A DNA stretch of 38,408 nt from NCBI RefSeq assembly GCF_947626835.1, contig NZ_CANQTS010000024.1, positions 1 to 38,408 on the forward strand, in the 5' to 3' direction. The number at the start of each line of letters is the position of its first letter. Within the stretch, counting starts at the first letter, position 1. Positions 27,221 through 36,827 of the stretch are shown piece by piece. This DNA comes from an uncultured Acinetobacter sp. GTDB lineage: Bacteria; Pseudomonadota; Gammaproteobacteria; Pseudomonadales; Moraxellaceae. The position numbers and the translations under genes are program-made. The notes under the pieces are model-generated. The model did no database searches, was not told the DNA's origin, and was given only the letters and a program-made list of their open reading frames with translations.

Positions 27221-27835
27221 GTGAAGATGGATCGTCAGGCGCAGTTTCGAGCACGCGAAGCACTTATTTTTGAAACCGCTGAGCGTTTGTTGCTAGAAAA
27301 TGGCGAAGCCGGCATGACTTTAGATGCACTTGCAGCTGAATTGGATTTAGCCAAAGGCACGCTATATAAGCACTTTCAAAGTAAAGATGAGCTATATATG
27401 CTGCTGATGATTCGTAATGAACGCATGTTATTTGACATGCTCAGTACGCCTAATCGGCAGTTTCCTGAGCATCTGGGCTACTTTATGTTGCACCATCTTC
27501 ACCATCCTGAACGTACCGTGTTGTTTCATCATATTGAAGAGCGTTTGTCTGTCACAGGACAAGGCATTCAAAGCTTATTTGGTGAGTTGTATCATGTGCG
27601 TCGTCAGCGTTTAAAAATTATTATTCCCATGACTGAGCACTATTTACAAAAAGTTGGCAGCCAAATGTCAGGGCGTGATTATTTGGCAGCGATTTGGGCG
27701 CTGACCCATGGCACGGCGGCCATTTTAAATTCTAGTTTTTATCAGCGTTATTTAGGTTCGCGTGATGGCCTAAGAGTCGTTACCATTGAGCAAGCCTTAC
27801 AATTGCCCATGCAACAGCCGCGAGTAGTGCTCTAA
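27221..27835 (+). CDS. TetR/AcrR family transcriptional regulator
   Basis: Repressor-type regulator of 204 residues. The N-terminal helix-turn-helix reads REALIFETAERLLLENGEAGMTLDALAAELDLAKGTLYKHFQSKDELYMLL. The C-terminal ligand-binding domain has no recognisable specificity. The start is GTG 27221, or ATG 27227 six bases later; an AGAGAG-like ribosome binding site is better spaced for the GTG. Its stop codon is directly followed by the ATG of gspH (no gap), so it is probably co-transcribed with the type II secretion pseudopilin genes. Target genes cannot be inferred. Confidence 0.85.
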   Translation: MKMDRQAQFRAREALIFETAERLLLENGEAGMTLDALAAELDLAKGTLYKHFQSKDELYMLLMIRNERMLFDMLSTPNRQFPEHLGYFMLHHLHHPERTVLFHHIEERLSVTGQGIQSLFGELYHVRRQRLKIIIPMTEHYLQKVGSQMSGRDYLAAIWALTHGTAAILNSSFYQRYLGSRDGLRVVTIEQALQLPMQQPRVVL

Positions 27836-28348
27836 ATGCGTGCGCGTGGTTTTACTTTGGTTGAAGTCATGGTGGTCATTGTGGTGATGGGCATCTTGGC
27901 TTCTTTATTGTTAATGAATATTTCAGGGGTAGATCGTCGTCAGGCGATGCAAGCGCGTGAATTGCTGATCAGTGATTTAAAAGCCATACAGCGCTTGGCC
28001 ACTGAACAAGGTCAAGTCTTGGCCTTTGATTTGCGTCCTCAGCACAATGCCATGCAGTATCAATTGCTGCAATATCAAGCACAACAAACTGAGCAGGCGA
28101 AAAAATGGCAAACATTTGAATTGTTTGACATCAGAACCTTAGCACCTGAGATGCGCTTAGACATTACCCCAATTGAACAAAATTATCCCAATGCCAATAA
28201 TCTTGAATTGATTGGGGCGCAAGCGCCGAAATTAATTTGGTTAGGCAATGGGGAAGCCAAACCAGTACGGATACAAGCCTATTGGCAAGACCAAGCGATT
28301 GGTGCTGAAATTGAAATTGACTACTTAGGGAAAGTCCATGAAAAATAA
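27836..28348 (+). CDS. gspH: Type II secretion minor pseudopilin GspH
   Basis: Minor pseudopilin of the type II secretion system (XcpU type), 170 residues. The prepilin peptidase motif is at residues 5-10 (cleavage after G5, then FTLVE with Glu at +5), followed by a hydrophobic helix VMVVIVVMGILASLLLM. The variable C-terminal domain has no catalytic motif. It starts right after the tetR stop and overlaps gspI by 11 nt. Position first in an H-I-J-K series supports GspH. Confidence 0.85.
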   Translation: MRARGFTLVEVMVVIVVMGILASLLLMNISGVDRRQAMQARELLISDLKAIQRLATEQGQVLAFDLRPQHNAMQYQLLQYQAQQTEQAKKWQTFELFDIRTLAPEMRLDITPIEQNYPNANNLELIGAQAPKLIWLGNGEAKPVRIQAYWQDQAIGAEIEIDYLGKVHEK

Positions 28349-28727
28349 GGGCTTTACCTTACTTGAGGTCATGGTGGCACTGGCGATTTTTGCCGTTGCA
28401 GCTATGGCCTTGACCCAAACTGCGATGCAATATACCCAAGCGACGAGTCATTCTATATTAAGAACCAAAGCACAGTTTGTGGCCATGAATGAAATTGCCC
28501 GTATGGAAATCCAACAAGAATGGCTCAGTGGCACCGCCTCCACACAAATTGAAGAACAAAGCGAAACGTGGCAAATTGATAAAACCAGTCAAAGTACTAT
28601 CAGTCCCAATGTACAACGTGTACAGGTCAAAGTCAGTTTGTATGACACACAAGCTGCAAAAGTCACAGGGCAAATTGCCGAATTGAGTTTCTTTAATTAT
28701 AGGCAAGGGCAAAATGGCACTTCGTAA
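28338..28727 (+). CDS. gspI: Type II secretion minor pseudopilin GspI
   Basis: Minor pseudopilin of 129 residues, normal for GspI (XcpV). The leader is MKNKG followed by FTLLEVMVALAIFAVAAMALTQTA, with the Glu at +5 and the hydrophobic stem typical of GspI. It begins the I-J-K tip complex of the pseudopilus. Overlaps gspH by 11 nt and gspJ by 14 nt, indicating tight translational coupling. Confidence 0.88.
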   Translation: MKNKGFTLLEVMVALAIFAVAAMALTQTAMQYTQATSHSILRTKAQFVAMNEIARMEIQQEWLSGTASTQIEEQSETWQIDKTSQSTISPNVQRVQVKVSLYDTQAAKVTGQIAELSFFNYRQGQNGTS

Positions 28728-29310
28728 TGGCTTTACTTTGGTGGAACTGTTGGTTTCAATTGCCATTTTTGCCGTGCTCTCGGCATTGGGTTGGCAAGTT
28801 TTTGACTATCTGAATAAAGTCAAAAACCGTAATGTGGTGCATGAGGCAGCCTTAGAGCAATTGCAATTGGGTTATCAGCAACTGTTAAAAGATACCGCAC
28901 AATTGGTGCCAATCAGTGCACAAGTCAATAGACAAAAAGAACCGGCTTTAGTGCTGCAAAATGGTCGCTTAATCTTGAGTAAAGCTGGCGTGACTGATCC
29001 TTTGCAACAAGGTTTGGCTGTGTATGAGCGTGTTGAATATCGCTATGATGCCAATGAGAAAATTGTCTATCGTTTAAAATACCCATATCTTGATCGGGAT
29101 GGGCAGCTCCAGCCAATCTCAAGCGAGTTAATGACCGATGTGGAGCGTTTTGAAATTGCAGTACTCAACCCTGATGTATCAAATCAATGGCCTGAAAATC
29201 CTGAACAACTGATGGCTTTGCCGCGAGGTATAGAAGTTCAACTCCAAGTACGCGAACAACCTTATGTATGGCGTTTTAGTGTGTTGCCGCAACTACAAGG
29301 GGTGAACTAA
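28714..29310 (+). CDS. gspJ: Type II secretion minor pseudopilin GspJ
   Basis: Minor pseudopilin (XcpW type), 198 residues, with a class III leader (MALRNG then FTLVELLVSIAIFAVLSALGW) and a GspJ-type body. That body includes LGYQQLLKDTAQLVPI and a VERFEIAVLNPD region. Its ATG lies inside gspI and its stop shares a base with the gspK ATG (TAATG). Confidence 0.88.
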   Translation: MALRNGFTLVELLVSIAIFAVLSALGWQVFDYLNKVKNRNVVHEAALEQLQLGYQQLLKDTAQLVPISAQVNRQKEPALVLQNGRLILSKAGVTDPLQQGLAVYERVEYRYDANEKIVYRLKYPYLDRDGQLQPISSELMTDVERFEIAVLNPDVSNQWPENPEQLMALPRGIEVQLQVREQPYVWRFSVLPQLQGVN

Positions 29311-30257
29311 TGCAACAACAACGCGGCATTGCTTTAATTACCATTTTAATGATGGTGGCATTGGCAACCATTTTAGCAGCCACAATTGCTAAGCAACAAC
29401 GCGCCACGGCACACGCCACGGGCAGTTTAATCCAGCAAAATCAAGCATTACTATATGCCAAAAGTGCTGAGGCTTTTTTTTCTGAATTGTTGGTCGATGA
29501 TGCCAATAATGCAGCTCAGATCGATCACTTACAAGAAACATGGGCACAACCTATGCCACCATTTCCCGTGGATGGTGGTGTGGTCATGGGGCGTATTGAA
29601 GATCAAAACAGTAAATTTAACCTCAATAGTTTGTTGCAAGGCGATGGTAAAAGCATCAATCCTGCCGCAGAGGCATGGTTACAGCGCATTTTGCAACGTG
29701 TAGATGCACCCATTGAACTGACTCAAGCCTTGATTGATTGGCAAGATCAAGATGACGAGTTGACAGGGAGTATGGGAGCCGAGGGCAGTTATTATCAAAG
29801 TTTAGGGCAAGGCTATGTAGCACCCAATGCAGCATTTCATGATGCGTCTAGCTTAAGCCAAGTGCGAGGCATTGATGCTGCGCTGTATCAACAGCTTAAG
29901 CCTTATGTGGCAGCCTATTCAATCGAGCAAAAGGTCAATGTTAATACCGCCTCAGCATGGTTGTTGGCCAGTATCGATCCGCAGCTTAAAATCAGTGATA
30001 TTGAAAATTTAATTACTCAACGCCGTGGACAGTTACAACATTGGCAAGATTTAAATGAGTTTTGGCAAACAGCACCATTTGATCAGGTAGAGCCAAATAT
30101 TCGTAATCAAATGAATAGTATGTTGGGGGTACAATCCAATACCTTTATCAGCTATATAGAAATTGAGTTTTCAGGTTATAGCCGTTATATGCAAAGTCAG
30201 TTGCAGCGTCAGGATAAAAATATACAAGTCATGTCACGTAGTCTAGCACCATTTTGA
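29310..30257 (+). CDS. gspK: Type II secretion minor pseudopilin GspK
   Basis: Large tip pseudopilin (XcpX type), 315 residues, about 1.5-2.5 times the size of the other minor pseudopilins, as expected. The leader MQQQRG is followed by IALITILMMVALATILAATIA. The position +5 residue is not Glu, the known GspK exception that lets it cap the pseudopilus. GRIEDQNSKFNLNSLL, LIDWQDQDDELTG and the helix-hairpin-helix-like VNVNTASAWLLASIDP are typical GspK features. Last gene of the run. About 100 bp follow before queD. Confidence 0.9.
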   Translation: MQQQRGIALITILMMVALATILAATIAKQQRATAHATGSLIQQNQALLYAKSAEAFFSELLVDDANNAAQIDHLQETWAQPMPPFPVDGGVVMGRIEDQNSKFNLNSLLQGDGKSINPAAEAWLQRILQRVDAPIELTQALIDWQDQDDELTGSMGAEGSYYQSLGQGYVAPNAAFHDASSLSQVRGIDAALYQQLKPYVAAYSIEQKVNVNTASAWLLASIDPQLKISDIENLITQRRGQLQHWQDLNEFWQTAPFDQVEPNIRNQMNSMLGVQSNTFISYIEIEFSGYSRYMQSQLQRQDKNIQVMSRSLAPF

Positions 30258-30315
30258 TAGCCTTTGCCGATGCTGCTAAACAGCAAAATAAATGCCCACT
30301 GCTGGTGTTTTGCTT

Positions 30316-30321
30316 TATAAT
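30316..30321 (+). promoter_or_regulatory. Candidate -10 box upstream of the queD-like gene
   Basis: A perfect TATAAT lies 38 bp upstream of the start codon in the 102-bp gap after gspK. No good -35 box is seen at normal spacing, so the promoter is only partly supported. Confidence 0.4.
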
Positions 30322-30359
30322 CTGAATAACTTCACAAGTTTTGGATCCCATTACGACAT

Positions 30360-30956
30360 ATGTTAATTCGTAAATTATTTAAGTTCGAAAATGCCCATAT
30401 TGTCCGTAATTGCACCTCGGATCGTTGCAAACGTTCAATTCATGGTCACAGTTATAAAGTCGAGCTGTTGCTCAAAGCCTCTAAGCTTGATCATGGACAA
30501 ATGGTCTATGATTTTGGTTTACTCAAAGGCGTGATTAAAGATTTATACGATGCCTTTGACCATGCCATTTGCTTTTGGCAGCAAGATGACGCTGACTATA
30601 TTCATGCCTGTAAAACCTTTAGCGCCCGTTGGATCTCATTACCTGTATCGCCATCGGCTGAGCAATTTTCACGGATCTTCTTTTACTTGGCTCAACAAGT
30701 GTTGGCGTCCACCCAGACCCAAAATGGTGAAGGTGATGTTGAGGTGTATTCCGTGATTGTCCATGAAACTGATACTGGCTATGCGCAAAGCTTTGTAGAA
30801 GATATTCACAATGCACAAATGGGTGAATTACGTTTAGAGGACATCATTTTCTCTGAGCAAATTCAACGTGAGTGGAATGACCCCGAGATGTATCACAAGC
30901 TCAAAACAGGACAGCGCTTTTATAACCCAAGTGTTGAACTGCAAGTTCAACTTTAA
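30360..30956 (+). CDS. 6-carboxytetrahydropterin synthase family (QueD-like)
   Basis: Zinc enzyme of the PTPS/QueD fold, which makes 6-carboxy-5,6,7,8-tetrahydropterin on the queuosine/7-deazaguanine path. Zinc ligands are H13 (FENAH), H28 and H30 (HGHSY). A cysteine at 23 (DRCKR) is placed for the catalytic role. FDHA and VHETDTGYA supply the usual Asp-His and Glu. At 198 residues it is clearly longer than the roughly 120-residue E. coli QueD, with an inserted middle part and a C-terminal extension past about residue 145. The reaction is inferred from the family. Alone between gspK and ung. Confidence 0.78.
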   Translation: MLIRKLFKFENAHIVRNCTSDRCKRSIHGHSYKVELLLKASKLDHGQMVYDFGLLKGVIKDLYDAFDHAICFWQQDDADYIHACKTFSARWISLPVSPSAEQFSRIFFYLAQQVLASTQTQNGEGDVEVYSVIVHETDTGYAQSFVEDIHNAQMGELRLEDIIFSEQIQREWNDPEMYHKLKTGQRFYNPSVELQVQL

Positions 30957-30982
30957 TTTTCCGGCTCTATAGGGATATCATC

Positions 30983-31696
30983 ATGTCATTGACTGAGCAA
31001 CAACAAGCAAAATTGCAAAAGATTCAGTTAGATGAAAGCTGGAAAGTGGCGTTGAGTGACTTTTTACTCAGTCCAAAGATGGATGAGCTGAAACAATTTC
31101 TTGTACAAGAAAAACAAGCCGATAAAACCATATATCCGCCAAGTTCATTGATTTTTAATGCCTTAAACACCACGCCGCTGCACCAAGTCAAAGTGGTGAT
31201 TTTAGGTCAAGATCCTTATCATGGCGCTAATCAAGCCCATGGTTTGAGCTTTTCGGTGCAAAGAGGGGTTGCAATACCGCCATCTTTGCGTAATATTTTC
31301 CATGAGTTACATTCCGACTTAGGGGTGAATATTCCTAAGCATGGCAATTTAACCCATTGGGCTGAACAAGGAGTGCTGCTGTTAAATGCAGTGCTGACCG
31401 TCGAGGCAGGACAGCCGACATCTCATCAAAAACGCGGTTGGGAAGACTTTACCGACCATGTGATTGATGTCTTGAATCAGCAGCGCGAGCATATTGTGTT
31501 TATTTTATGGGGCGCATATGCACAGCGTAAGGGACAACGTATTGATCCAAATAAGCACTTGGTGCTCAAAGCGGCACATCCGTCGCCATTAGCAGCCAAC
31601 CGTGGTGGTTTTTTTGGATGCAAAGCGTTTTCAAAAACAAATAATTATCTGAAACAAAATGGCATTGAGCCGATCAATTGGCAGCTGGACGCATGA
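30983..31696 (+). CDS. ung: Uracil-DNA glycosylase, family 1
   Basis: Removes uracil from DNA in base excision repair, 237 residues. The water-activating loop GQDPYHG starts at residue 75 with D77 the catalytic Asp. The C-terminal [15 protein letters not shown] loop carries H199. [35 protein letters not shown] and [12 protein letters not shown] complete the family pattern. The stop overlaps the next start (ATGA). Confidence 0.96.
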   Translation: MSLTEQQQAKLQKIQLDESWKVALSDFLLSPKMDELKQFLVQEKQADKTIYPPSSLIFNALNTTPLHQVKVVILGQDPYHGANQAHGLSFSVQRGVAIPPSLRNIFHELHSDLGVNIPKHGNLTHWAEQGVLLLNAVLTVEAGQPTSHQKRGWEDFTDHVIDVLNQQREHIVFILWGAYAQRKGQRIDPNKHLVLKAAHPSPLAANRGGFFGCKAFSKTNNYLKQNGIEPINWQLDA

Positions 31697-32817
31697 CATA
31701 TTCTCCCGTAACAAAAGATTACCATCCCGATTTAATTGTTGAACAAGCGGCAAATGGTTGGCGTATTGTACGATTAAATCGTCCAAAATCCTTACACGCT
31801 TTGGATGAAAGTATTGTGTCGGCACTTTTAGCCGTGTTTCAAGATTTTCATCATGATGACAACGTCAAAGCCATTTGGTTAGATTCCACTACCCCTAAAG
31901 CCTTTTGTGCAGGTGGGGATGTGCGTAAATTACGCCATTTGGTGATCAATGGCGAAGTTGAAGTGGCCAATCAATTCTTTGAACAAGAATATGCCTTGGA
32001 TGCTTTGCTGCATAACTATGCAAAACCTGTCTTGGTGTGGGGTGAAGGCTATGTCATGGGTGGTGGTTTAGGGCTGTTTATGGCTGCACCATTTCGTTTA
32101 GTGACCCCATATTCACGTCTTGCGATGCCAGAAATTAATATTGGCTTGTATCCGGATGTAGGCGCAACACGTTTCTTAGCCGATCGTGGTGCAATTGGTT
32201 TATTTACCGGTTTAACTGGTTCAATCATGACCTCAGCCGGCGCTTATGGTATTGGTTGGGCGACGCATATTTGTGATGCACACCGTGATAAAGTGTTAGA
32301 TAAAATGGTCAACATTGATTGGGGACATTACCCAGCGGGTGATTTCCGTGCCATTGATGACACCTTAAACAGTATGCATCGTCCAGTAGGTCCCGGTCCA
32401 TTACAAAATTCTTTAGATGTCATTCAAAGTGTATGTCGCGGCGTGATCTTTGAACATGACTATGAATCGATTATCGGTTTAAGTGATGCCCGCAGTGATT
32501 GGTTGCGTCAAGCCAGCGAAAACTTACAAAAAGGTTCACCTGTTACAGCAGCATTAACATGGTTGTTATGGCAATGGGGTAAACAAGATCATTCTTGGAC
32601 TGAAGTGTTTGAATTAGAACGTCAAATCTCAGATTGGAAAATTCGCCATCCTGATTTTGTTGAAGGGGTAAGAGCACGTTTAGTGGATAAAGACTTAGCG
32701 CCTGCGTGGCAACGTGGCACTGATTTGTCTTTAAAAGGTATTTTAGCCGAACATCCACCTATCACTGATATTCAAAGTTGGAATGATTTGCTTAAACACT
32801 ATGGTGTACTTGCTTAA
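31693..32817 (+). CDS. Enoyl-CoA hydratase/isomerase family, 3-hydroxyisobutyryl-CoA hydrolase-like
   Basis: Crotonase-fold enzyme of about 374 residues. The oxyanion-hole parts are [12 protein letters not shown] and [48 protein letters not shown]. The length, and the [11 protein letters not shown] motif in which Glu and Asp are conserved, point to the HibCH type (valine degradation) rather than a simple enoyl-CoA hydratase. The frame opens at 31678, but I use the ATG at 31693, which overlaps the ung stop as ATGA. The first residues ([31 protein letters not shown]) fit the fold. No valine catabolic genes are adjacent, so substrate is open. Confidence 0.82.
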   Translation: MTYSPVTKDYHPDLIVEQAANGWRIVRLNRPKSLHALDESIVSALLAVFQDFHHDDNVKAIWLDSTTPKAFCAGGDVRKLRHLVINGEVEVANQFFEQEYALDALLHNYAKPVLVWGEGYVMGGGLGLFMAAPFRLVTPYSRLAMPEINIGLYPDVGATRFLADRGAIGLFTGLTGSIMTSAGAYGIGWATHICDAHRDKVLDKMVNIDWGHYPAGDFRAIDDTLNSMHRPVGPGPLQNSLDVIQSVCRGVIFEHDYESIIGLSDARSDWLRQASENLQKGSPVTAALTWLLWQWGKQDHSWTEVFELERQISDWKIRHPDFVEGVRARLVDKDLAPAWQRGTDLSLKGILAEHPPITDIQSWNDLLKHYGVLA

Positions 32818-32820
32818 GCC

Positions 32821-33321
32821 ATGACTGATGAACATTGGATGCAGCTTGCCTATGCGCAGGCTGCTCATGCAGCAAGTTTAGGTGAAATTCCGGTAGGTGC
32901 AGTGTTAGTCAGCCAAAATCAAGTGATTGGTACGGGTTATAATCATCCGATTGCGTCACATGATCCCACCGCACATGCCGAGATTCAGGCCATTCGTATG
33001 GCCTGTCAGCAACTTAATAATTACCGCTTACCTGAAGATAGTGTGCTGTATGTCACTTTAGAGCCGTGTACTATGTGCGTTGGAGCTTTAATTCATGCTC
33101 GTGTATCGCGTGTTGTATTTGGTGCAACCGAACCTAAAGCGGGTTCATTGGGCAGTGCGCGTAATTTATTTGCAACAGGGTATTACAATCATGTTTTTGC
33201 AGTGGAGTCGGGTTGTTTAGCTGAACAGTGTTCAAGCCAACTTAGTGATTTCTTTAAAATGCGCCGTGCACAAAAACGTGAATTAAGACTCAAACAAAAA
33301 CAGGGCTTAGATAGCCTTTAA
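32821..33321 (+). CDS. tadA: tRNA adenosine(34) deaminase TadA
   Basis: Converts A34 to inosine in tRNA-Arg(ACG), 166 residues. The deaminase zinc site is H52-A-E54 (E54 the proton shuttle) and P82-C83-T-M-C86. WMQLAYAQAAHAASLGEIPVGAVLV, YNHPIASHDPTAHAEIQA, ARVSRVVFGATEPKAGSLGSARN and the C-terminal FFKMRRAQ are characteristic of TadA rather than cytidine deaminases. Starts 3 nt after the preceding stop. Confidence 0.95.
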   Translation: MTDEHWMQLAYAQAAHAASLGEIPVGAVLVSQNQVIGTGYNHPIASHDPTAHAEIQAIRMACQQLNNYRLPEDSVLYVTLEPCTMCVGALIHARVSRVVFGATEPKAGSLGSARNLFATGYYNHVFAVESGCLAEQCSSQLSDFFKMRRAQKRELRLKQKQGLDSL

Positions 33322-33393
33322 GCTGTTTTTGCCTGCCTGAGTTTACATCAACACAATAATCTATATTTTCTTTATGAGCAAAGTGGAACAACC

Positions 33394-34077
33394 ATGAGCA
33401 TTCAAATTATTACCATTGATGGTCCAAGTGGCTCAGGCAAAGGCACACTTGCGGCCAAACTTGCACAACATTATCAATTTCATTTGCTTGACTCTGGTGC
33501 TTTATATCGCTTGTTGGGCTTGGCTTTAGAGCAACACAACTTACTTGATGCATTAGATAGCCAATTGGTAACCTGTATTGAGATTGCCACTCACTTAGAT
33601 ATTGAGTTTAAATCCACAACACAAGGCATTGCAGTGTTACTCAATGGCGAAGATGTTTCCACCACCATTCGTACTGAACGTGTAGGCGAATTTGCATCCA
33701 AAGTGGCTGTAGTGCCAGAACTGCGTGCCGCATTACTGACCCGTCAACATGCTTTTGCCCAAGCGCCGGGCTTAGTGGCAGATGGTCGTGATATGGCCAC
33801 CGCGATTTTTCCACAGGCACAAGCTAAAATTTATTTAACTGCATCGGCCGAATCTCGTGCAGCACGTCGTGTAAAACAGTTGCAGGCAATGGGGCTGGAT
33901 GTTAAAATAAACGACATTTTAGCTAATATCGAAGCGCGTGATCAACGTGACATGCAACGCAGTGTTGCACCACTTAAGCCTGCGCCCGATGCTTACATTA
34001 TCGATAGCTCTGATTTGAGCATTGATGAGGTATTTACACTCATGACCACTTATGTGGATCAGTGTTTAGCCAATTAA
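33394..34077 (+). CDS. cmk: Cytidylate kinase
   Basis: Phosphorylates CMP/dCMP, 227 residues. The P-loop is GPSGSGKG at residues 10-17. [47 protein letters not shown] and the [29 protein letters not shown]-terminal region are the standard motifs. Upstream of rpsA with 109 bp between, the classical cmk-rpsA-ihfB order. Confidence 0.95.
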   Translation: MSIQIITIDGPSGSGKGTLAAKLAQHYQFHLLDSGALYRLLGLALEQHNLLDALDSQLVTCIEIATHLDIEFKSTTQGIAVLLNGEDVSTTIRTERVGEFASKVAVVPELRAALLTRQHAFAQAPGLVADGRDMATAIFPQAQAKIYLTASAESRAARRVKQLQAMGLDVKINDILANIEARDQRDMQRSVAPLKPAPDAYIIDSSDLSIDEVFTLMTTYVDQCLAN

Positions 34078-34186
34078 TTTATTTGTTACAGCCGAAGCAT
34101 AGCCTGATCAGTTTATATGGACTATGTAGACGCTTTATTAAACCGGCCTTGTCTGATCCAAGACCGCTGACTTTATCAGGTATATC

Positions 34187-35863
34187 ATGACCGAATCTTT
34201 TGCAGCCCTCTTTGAAGAAAGCGAATTAAACCTTAACGTTGAAAAGGGTGCAGTCATCCAAGGCGTTGTAGTAAGCATCGACTCTGACTGGGTAACAGTT
34301 GACACTGGCCTTAAGTCTGAAGGTGTGGTTGACCGCGCTGAATTCTTAAACGACCAACGTGAACTTGAAGTTGCTGTTGGCGACACAGTTGATGTTGTTG
34401 TTGAAGCTCTTGACAACGGTATGGGTCAAACAGTTCTTTCTCGCGAAAAAGCAAAACGCGCTGAGACTTGGACTAAACTTGAAAAAATCTTTGAAGACGG
34501 CGAAATCGTTACTGGTGTTATCTCTGGTAAAGTTAAAGGCGGTTTCACTGTTGACATCGGTCCAGTTCGTGCGTTCCTTCCAGGTTCTTTAGTTGATACT
34601 CGTCCTATTCGTGATACCACTCACTTAGAAGGTAAAGAGTTAGAATTTAAAGTTATCAAACTTGATGCTAAACGTAACAACGTTGTTGTATCTCGTCGTG
34701 CGGTAATGGAAGCTGAATCTTCAGCTGACCGTGAAGCGCTTCTTGCTCAGCTTGAAGAAGGCCAAACAGTTACTGGTACAATCAAAAACCTTACTGACTA
34801 CGGCGCATTTGTTGACCTTGGCGGTATCGACGGTCTTCTTCACATCACTGATATGGCTTGGAAACGCATCAAGCACCCTTCAGAAGTTGTTGAAGTGGGT
34901 CAAGAAGTTACTGTTAAAGTACTTAAATTTGACCGCGAACGTAACCGCGTATCTTTAGGCCTTAAGCAATTAGGCGAAGATCCATGGTTAGCGATCATGA
35001 GCCGTTACCCTAAAGGTTCTATCGTTAAAGCACGCGTAACTAACTTAACTGACTACGGCTGTTTCGCAGAAATCGCTGAAGGCGTTGAAGGTTTAGTACA
35101 CGTGTCTGAAATGGACCACACAAACAAAAACATCCACCCATCTAAAGTTGTTCAGATCGGTGACGAAGTTGATGTTATGGTTCTTGAAGTTGACGAAGAA
35201 CGTCGTCGTATTTCTCTTGGTATCAAACAAACTCGTGCTAACCCATGGGAAGAGTTTGCTAAAAACCATGACAAAGGCGAAAAAGTATCAGGTACAATCA
35301 AGTCAATTACTGACTTCGGTATCTTCATCGGTTTACCAGGCGGTATCGATGGTCTAGTTCACTTGTCTGATATTTCTTGGAACGAACAAGGTGAAGAAGC
35401 CATCCGTCGTTACAAGAAAGGTGACACAGTTGAAGCGGTTATCTTGTCTGTAGACGCTGAAGGCAACCGTATCAGCCTTGGCATCAAACAAATGAACAAC
35501 GATCCGTTCAATGACTTCCTTGCTGCTAACGAACGCGGTGCGCTTGTTAAAGGTACTGTAACTGCTGTTGACGCTCGTGGCGCGACTGTTAAGTTAGCTG
35601 ACGAAGTTGAAGCAACTTTAAAAGCATCTGAAATCAACCGCGACCGCGTTGAAGATGCAACTAAGTTCTTAGAAGTTGGTCAAGAAGTTGAAGCGAAAAT
35701 CATCAATGTAGATCGTAAATCTCGCTCTATCAACTTGTCTATCAAAGCGAAAGACGAAGCTGAAGAGAAAGAAGCTGTTGCTAACTTGAAAACTGTTGCA
35801 ACTGCTCAAGAAAACGGTCCTAAGACGATCGGTGACTTGATCAAAGCTCAAATGAACCACTAA
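34187..35863 (+). CDS. rpsA: 30S ribosomal protein S1
   Basis: mRNA-binding ribosomal protein, 558 residues with six S1/OB-fold repeats. The last four are easily seen through the recurring [23 protein letters not shown] and [19 protein letters not shown] patterns. Residues 1-170 hold the two ribosome-binding repeats. Codon choice differs visibly from neighbours (more CTT, GTT, GTA and TCT), as expected for a very highly expressed gene, so this is not a sign of transfer. Ends in a terminator-like hairpin. The 109-bp leader likely contains promoter and autoregulatory elements, but I could not resolve them. Confidence 0.97.
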   Translation: MTESFAALFEESELNLNVEKGAVIQGVVVSIDSDWVTVDTGLKSEGVVDRAEFLNDQRELEVAVGDTVDVVVEALDNGMGQTVLSREKAKRAETWTKLEKIFEDGEIVTGVISGKVKGGFTVDIGPVRAFLPGSLVDTRPIRDTTHLEGKELEFKVIKLDAKRNNVVVSRRAVMEAESSADREALLAQLEEGQTVTGTIKNLTDYGAFVDLGGIDGLLHITDMAWKRIKHPSEVVEVGQEVTVKVLKFDRERNRVSLGLKQLGEDPWLAIMSRYPKGSIVKARVTNLTDYGCFAEIAEGVEGLVHVSEMDHTNKNIHPSKVVQIGDEVDVMVLEVDEERRRISLGIKQTRANPWEEFAKNHDKGEKVSGTIKSITDFGIFIGLPGGIDGLVHLSDISWNEQGEEAIRRYKKGDTVEAVILSVDAEGNRISLGIKQMNNDPFNDFLAANERGALVKGTVTAVDARGATVKLADEVEATLKASEINRDRVEDATKFLEVGQEVEAKIINVDRKSRSINLSIKAKDEAEEKEAVANLKTVATAQENGPKTIGDLIKAQMNH

Positions 35864-35923
35864 GTAGATGGATAAAATGTATTGTTAATGTAACTTAACT
35901 AATACTTTTTACACAAATACTAT

Positions 35924-35964
35924 AAACGGTAGCGTAGTATTCACTTATTGCGCTACCGTTTTGT
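35924..35964 (+). terminator. rpsA terminator
   Basis: An 11-bp perfect stem, AAACGGTAGCG (35924-35934) with CGCTACCGTTT (35951-35961), encloses a 16-nt loop. It is followed by T-rich sequence, about 60 bp after the rpsA stop. Probably Rho-independent; the T-run is short. Confidence 0.7.
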
Positions 35965-36024
35965 ATTTAAACAGGTTATTATCTTTTTAAGTTAAAAGTA
36001 GCTTGATAATTAAAGAGGTCGATG

Positions 36025-36330
36025 ATGACTACAGAAGCACTTAATAAGTCTGATTTAATAGAGCGAATTTCTCTTAAAAATCCGCACTTGGCTGAACCCT
36101 TAGTGGAAGAAGCTGTAAAGATTATGATTGACCAAATGATTGCGGCTTTATCATCAGACAATCGTATTGAAATCCGTGGTTTTGGCAGCTTTGCACTACA
36201 CCATCGTGAACCGCGTATTGGTCGTAACCCAAAAACCGGTAAATCTGTTGAAGTGGCTGCTAAGGCAGTACCGCACTTTAAACCGGGTAAAGCACTTCGT
36301 GATGCGGTAAACGAATCTGCCAATAAATAA
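36025..36330 (+). CDS. ihfB: Integration host factor subunit beta
   Basis: DNA-bending HU/IHF family protein, 101 residues. [13 protein letters not shown] at the start, [45 protein letters not shown] at the end. The NPKTG arm contains the intercalating proline. Ile/Phe residues fit the beta subunit. Two ATGs in tandem (36022, 36025); the second is better spaced from AGAGG. Downstream of rpsA as in most gammaproteobacteria, and 17 bp before the lapA-like gene. Confidence 0.95.
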   Translation: MTTEALNKSDLIERISLKNPHLAEPLVEEAVKIMIDQMIAALSSDNRIEIRGFGSFALHHREPRIGRNPKTGKSVEVAAKAVPHFKPGKALRDAVNESANK

Positions 36331-36347
36331 AATTTAAGGGGGTGTTT

Positions 36348-36707
36348 ATGCGTTACGTTCTGGTGGTTTTATTATTGGTTCTGTTTGGGTATTCACTGGC
36401 CTTAGTGTTACAAAACAGTACTGAGCTTTCAGTAGATTTGCTCTTTACTCAAATTCCTGCAATGCGTCTAGGCTTATTGTTGTTAATTACCTTAGGCTTG
36501 GGTATTACTTTAGGTTTACTCATTGGAGTACAGGTGTTTCGAGTTTTCCAAAATAGTTGGGAAATCAAACGACTACGTAAAGATATTGAGCATCTACGTC
36601 AGGAACAAATCCATGTGGCGCAAGCTGCGGCCGCAGAAGCTGCAGCGCACACCCGACATGAAAAAACTGTGTTAGATATTCATAGCCAGGACCGTCCGCC
36701 GGTGTAG
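36348..36707 (+). CDS. LapA-domain (DUF1049) membrane protein
   Basis: Inner-membrane protein of about 119 residues with two hydrophobic helices (about residues 3-21 and 40-62) and a charged, probably helical cytoplasmic C terminus (NSWEIKRLRKDIEHLRQEQ..AAAEAAAHTRHEK). This is the LapA/DUF1049 pattern, which in enterobacteria is involved in LPS assembly regulation together with LapB. No lapB is found here. The frame opens at a GTG at 36342. I prefer the ATG at 36348, 5 nt after AAGGGGG. Same-strand follow-on of ihfB. Confidence 0.85.
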   Translation: MRYVLVVLLLVLFGYSLALVLQNSTELSVDLLFTQIPAMRLGLLLLITLGLGITLGLLIGVQVFRVFQNSWEIKRLRKDIEHLRQEQIHVAQAAAAEAAAHTRHEKTVLDIHSQDRPPV

Positions 36708-36762
36708 AGGCATTAAGTTAGCACATCAATTCTTTGGTGTTTTGCCAAACATAATAAAAAAT

Positions 36763-36796
36763 ACACTCTAAGCTAAAAACTTTAGAGTGTTTTTTT
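36763..36796 (+). terminator. Terminator after the lapA-like gene
   Basis: The stem ACACTCTAA (36763-36771) pairs with TTAGAGTGT (36782-36790) and is followed by six T residues. It ends the ihfB-lapA transcript before the pyrF promoter. Confidence 0.85.
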
Positions 36797-36827
36797 ATGC
36801 AACAAAGACATAATTTTAAGCTCGTAC

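Noticed and set aside
30258..30359. A preQ1 riboswitch upstream of the queD-like gene
   Set aside because: No recognisable preQ1 aptamer pattern was seen. The gap holds only a -10 box and some weak inverted repeats.
34078..34186. Structured rpsA leader for autoregulation
   Set aside because: Short inverted repeats are present, but I could not assemble a convincing structure or promoter by eye, so it is not listed as a feature.
34138..35860. Several long alternative frames within rpsA on both strands
   Set aside because: They arise from the biased codon use of a highly expressed gene and show no protein family features.
34187..35863. Codon use unlike neighbours, possibly suggesting horizontal transfer of rpsA
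   Set aside because: Optimal-codon bias in a ribosomal protein gene explains it, and gene order (cmk-rpsA-ihfB) is ancestral.
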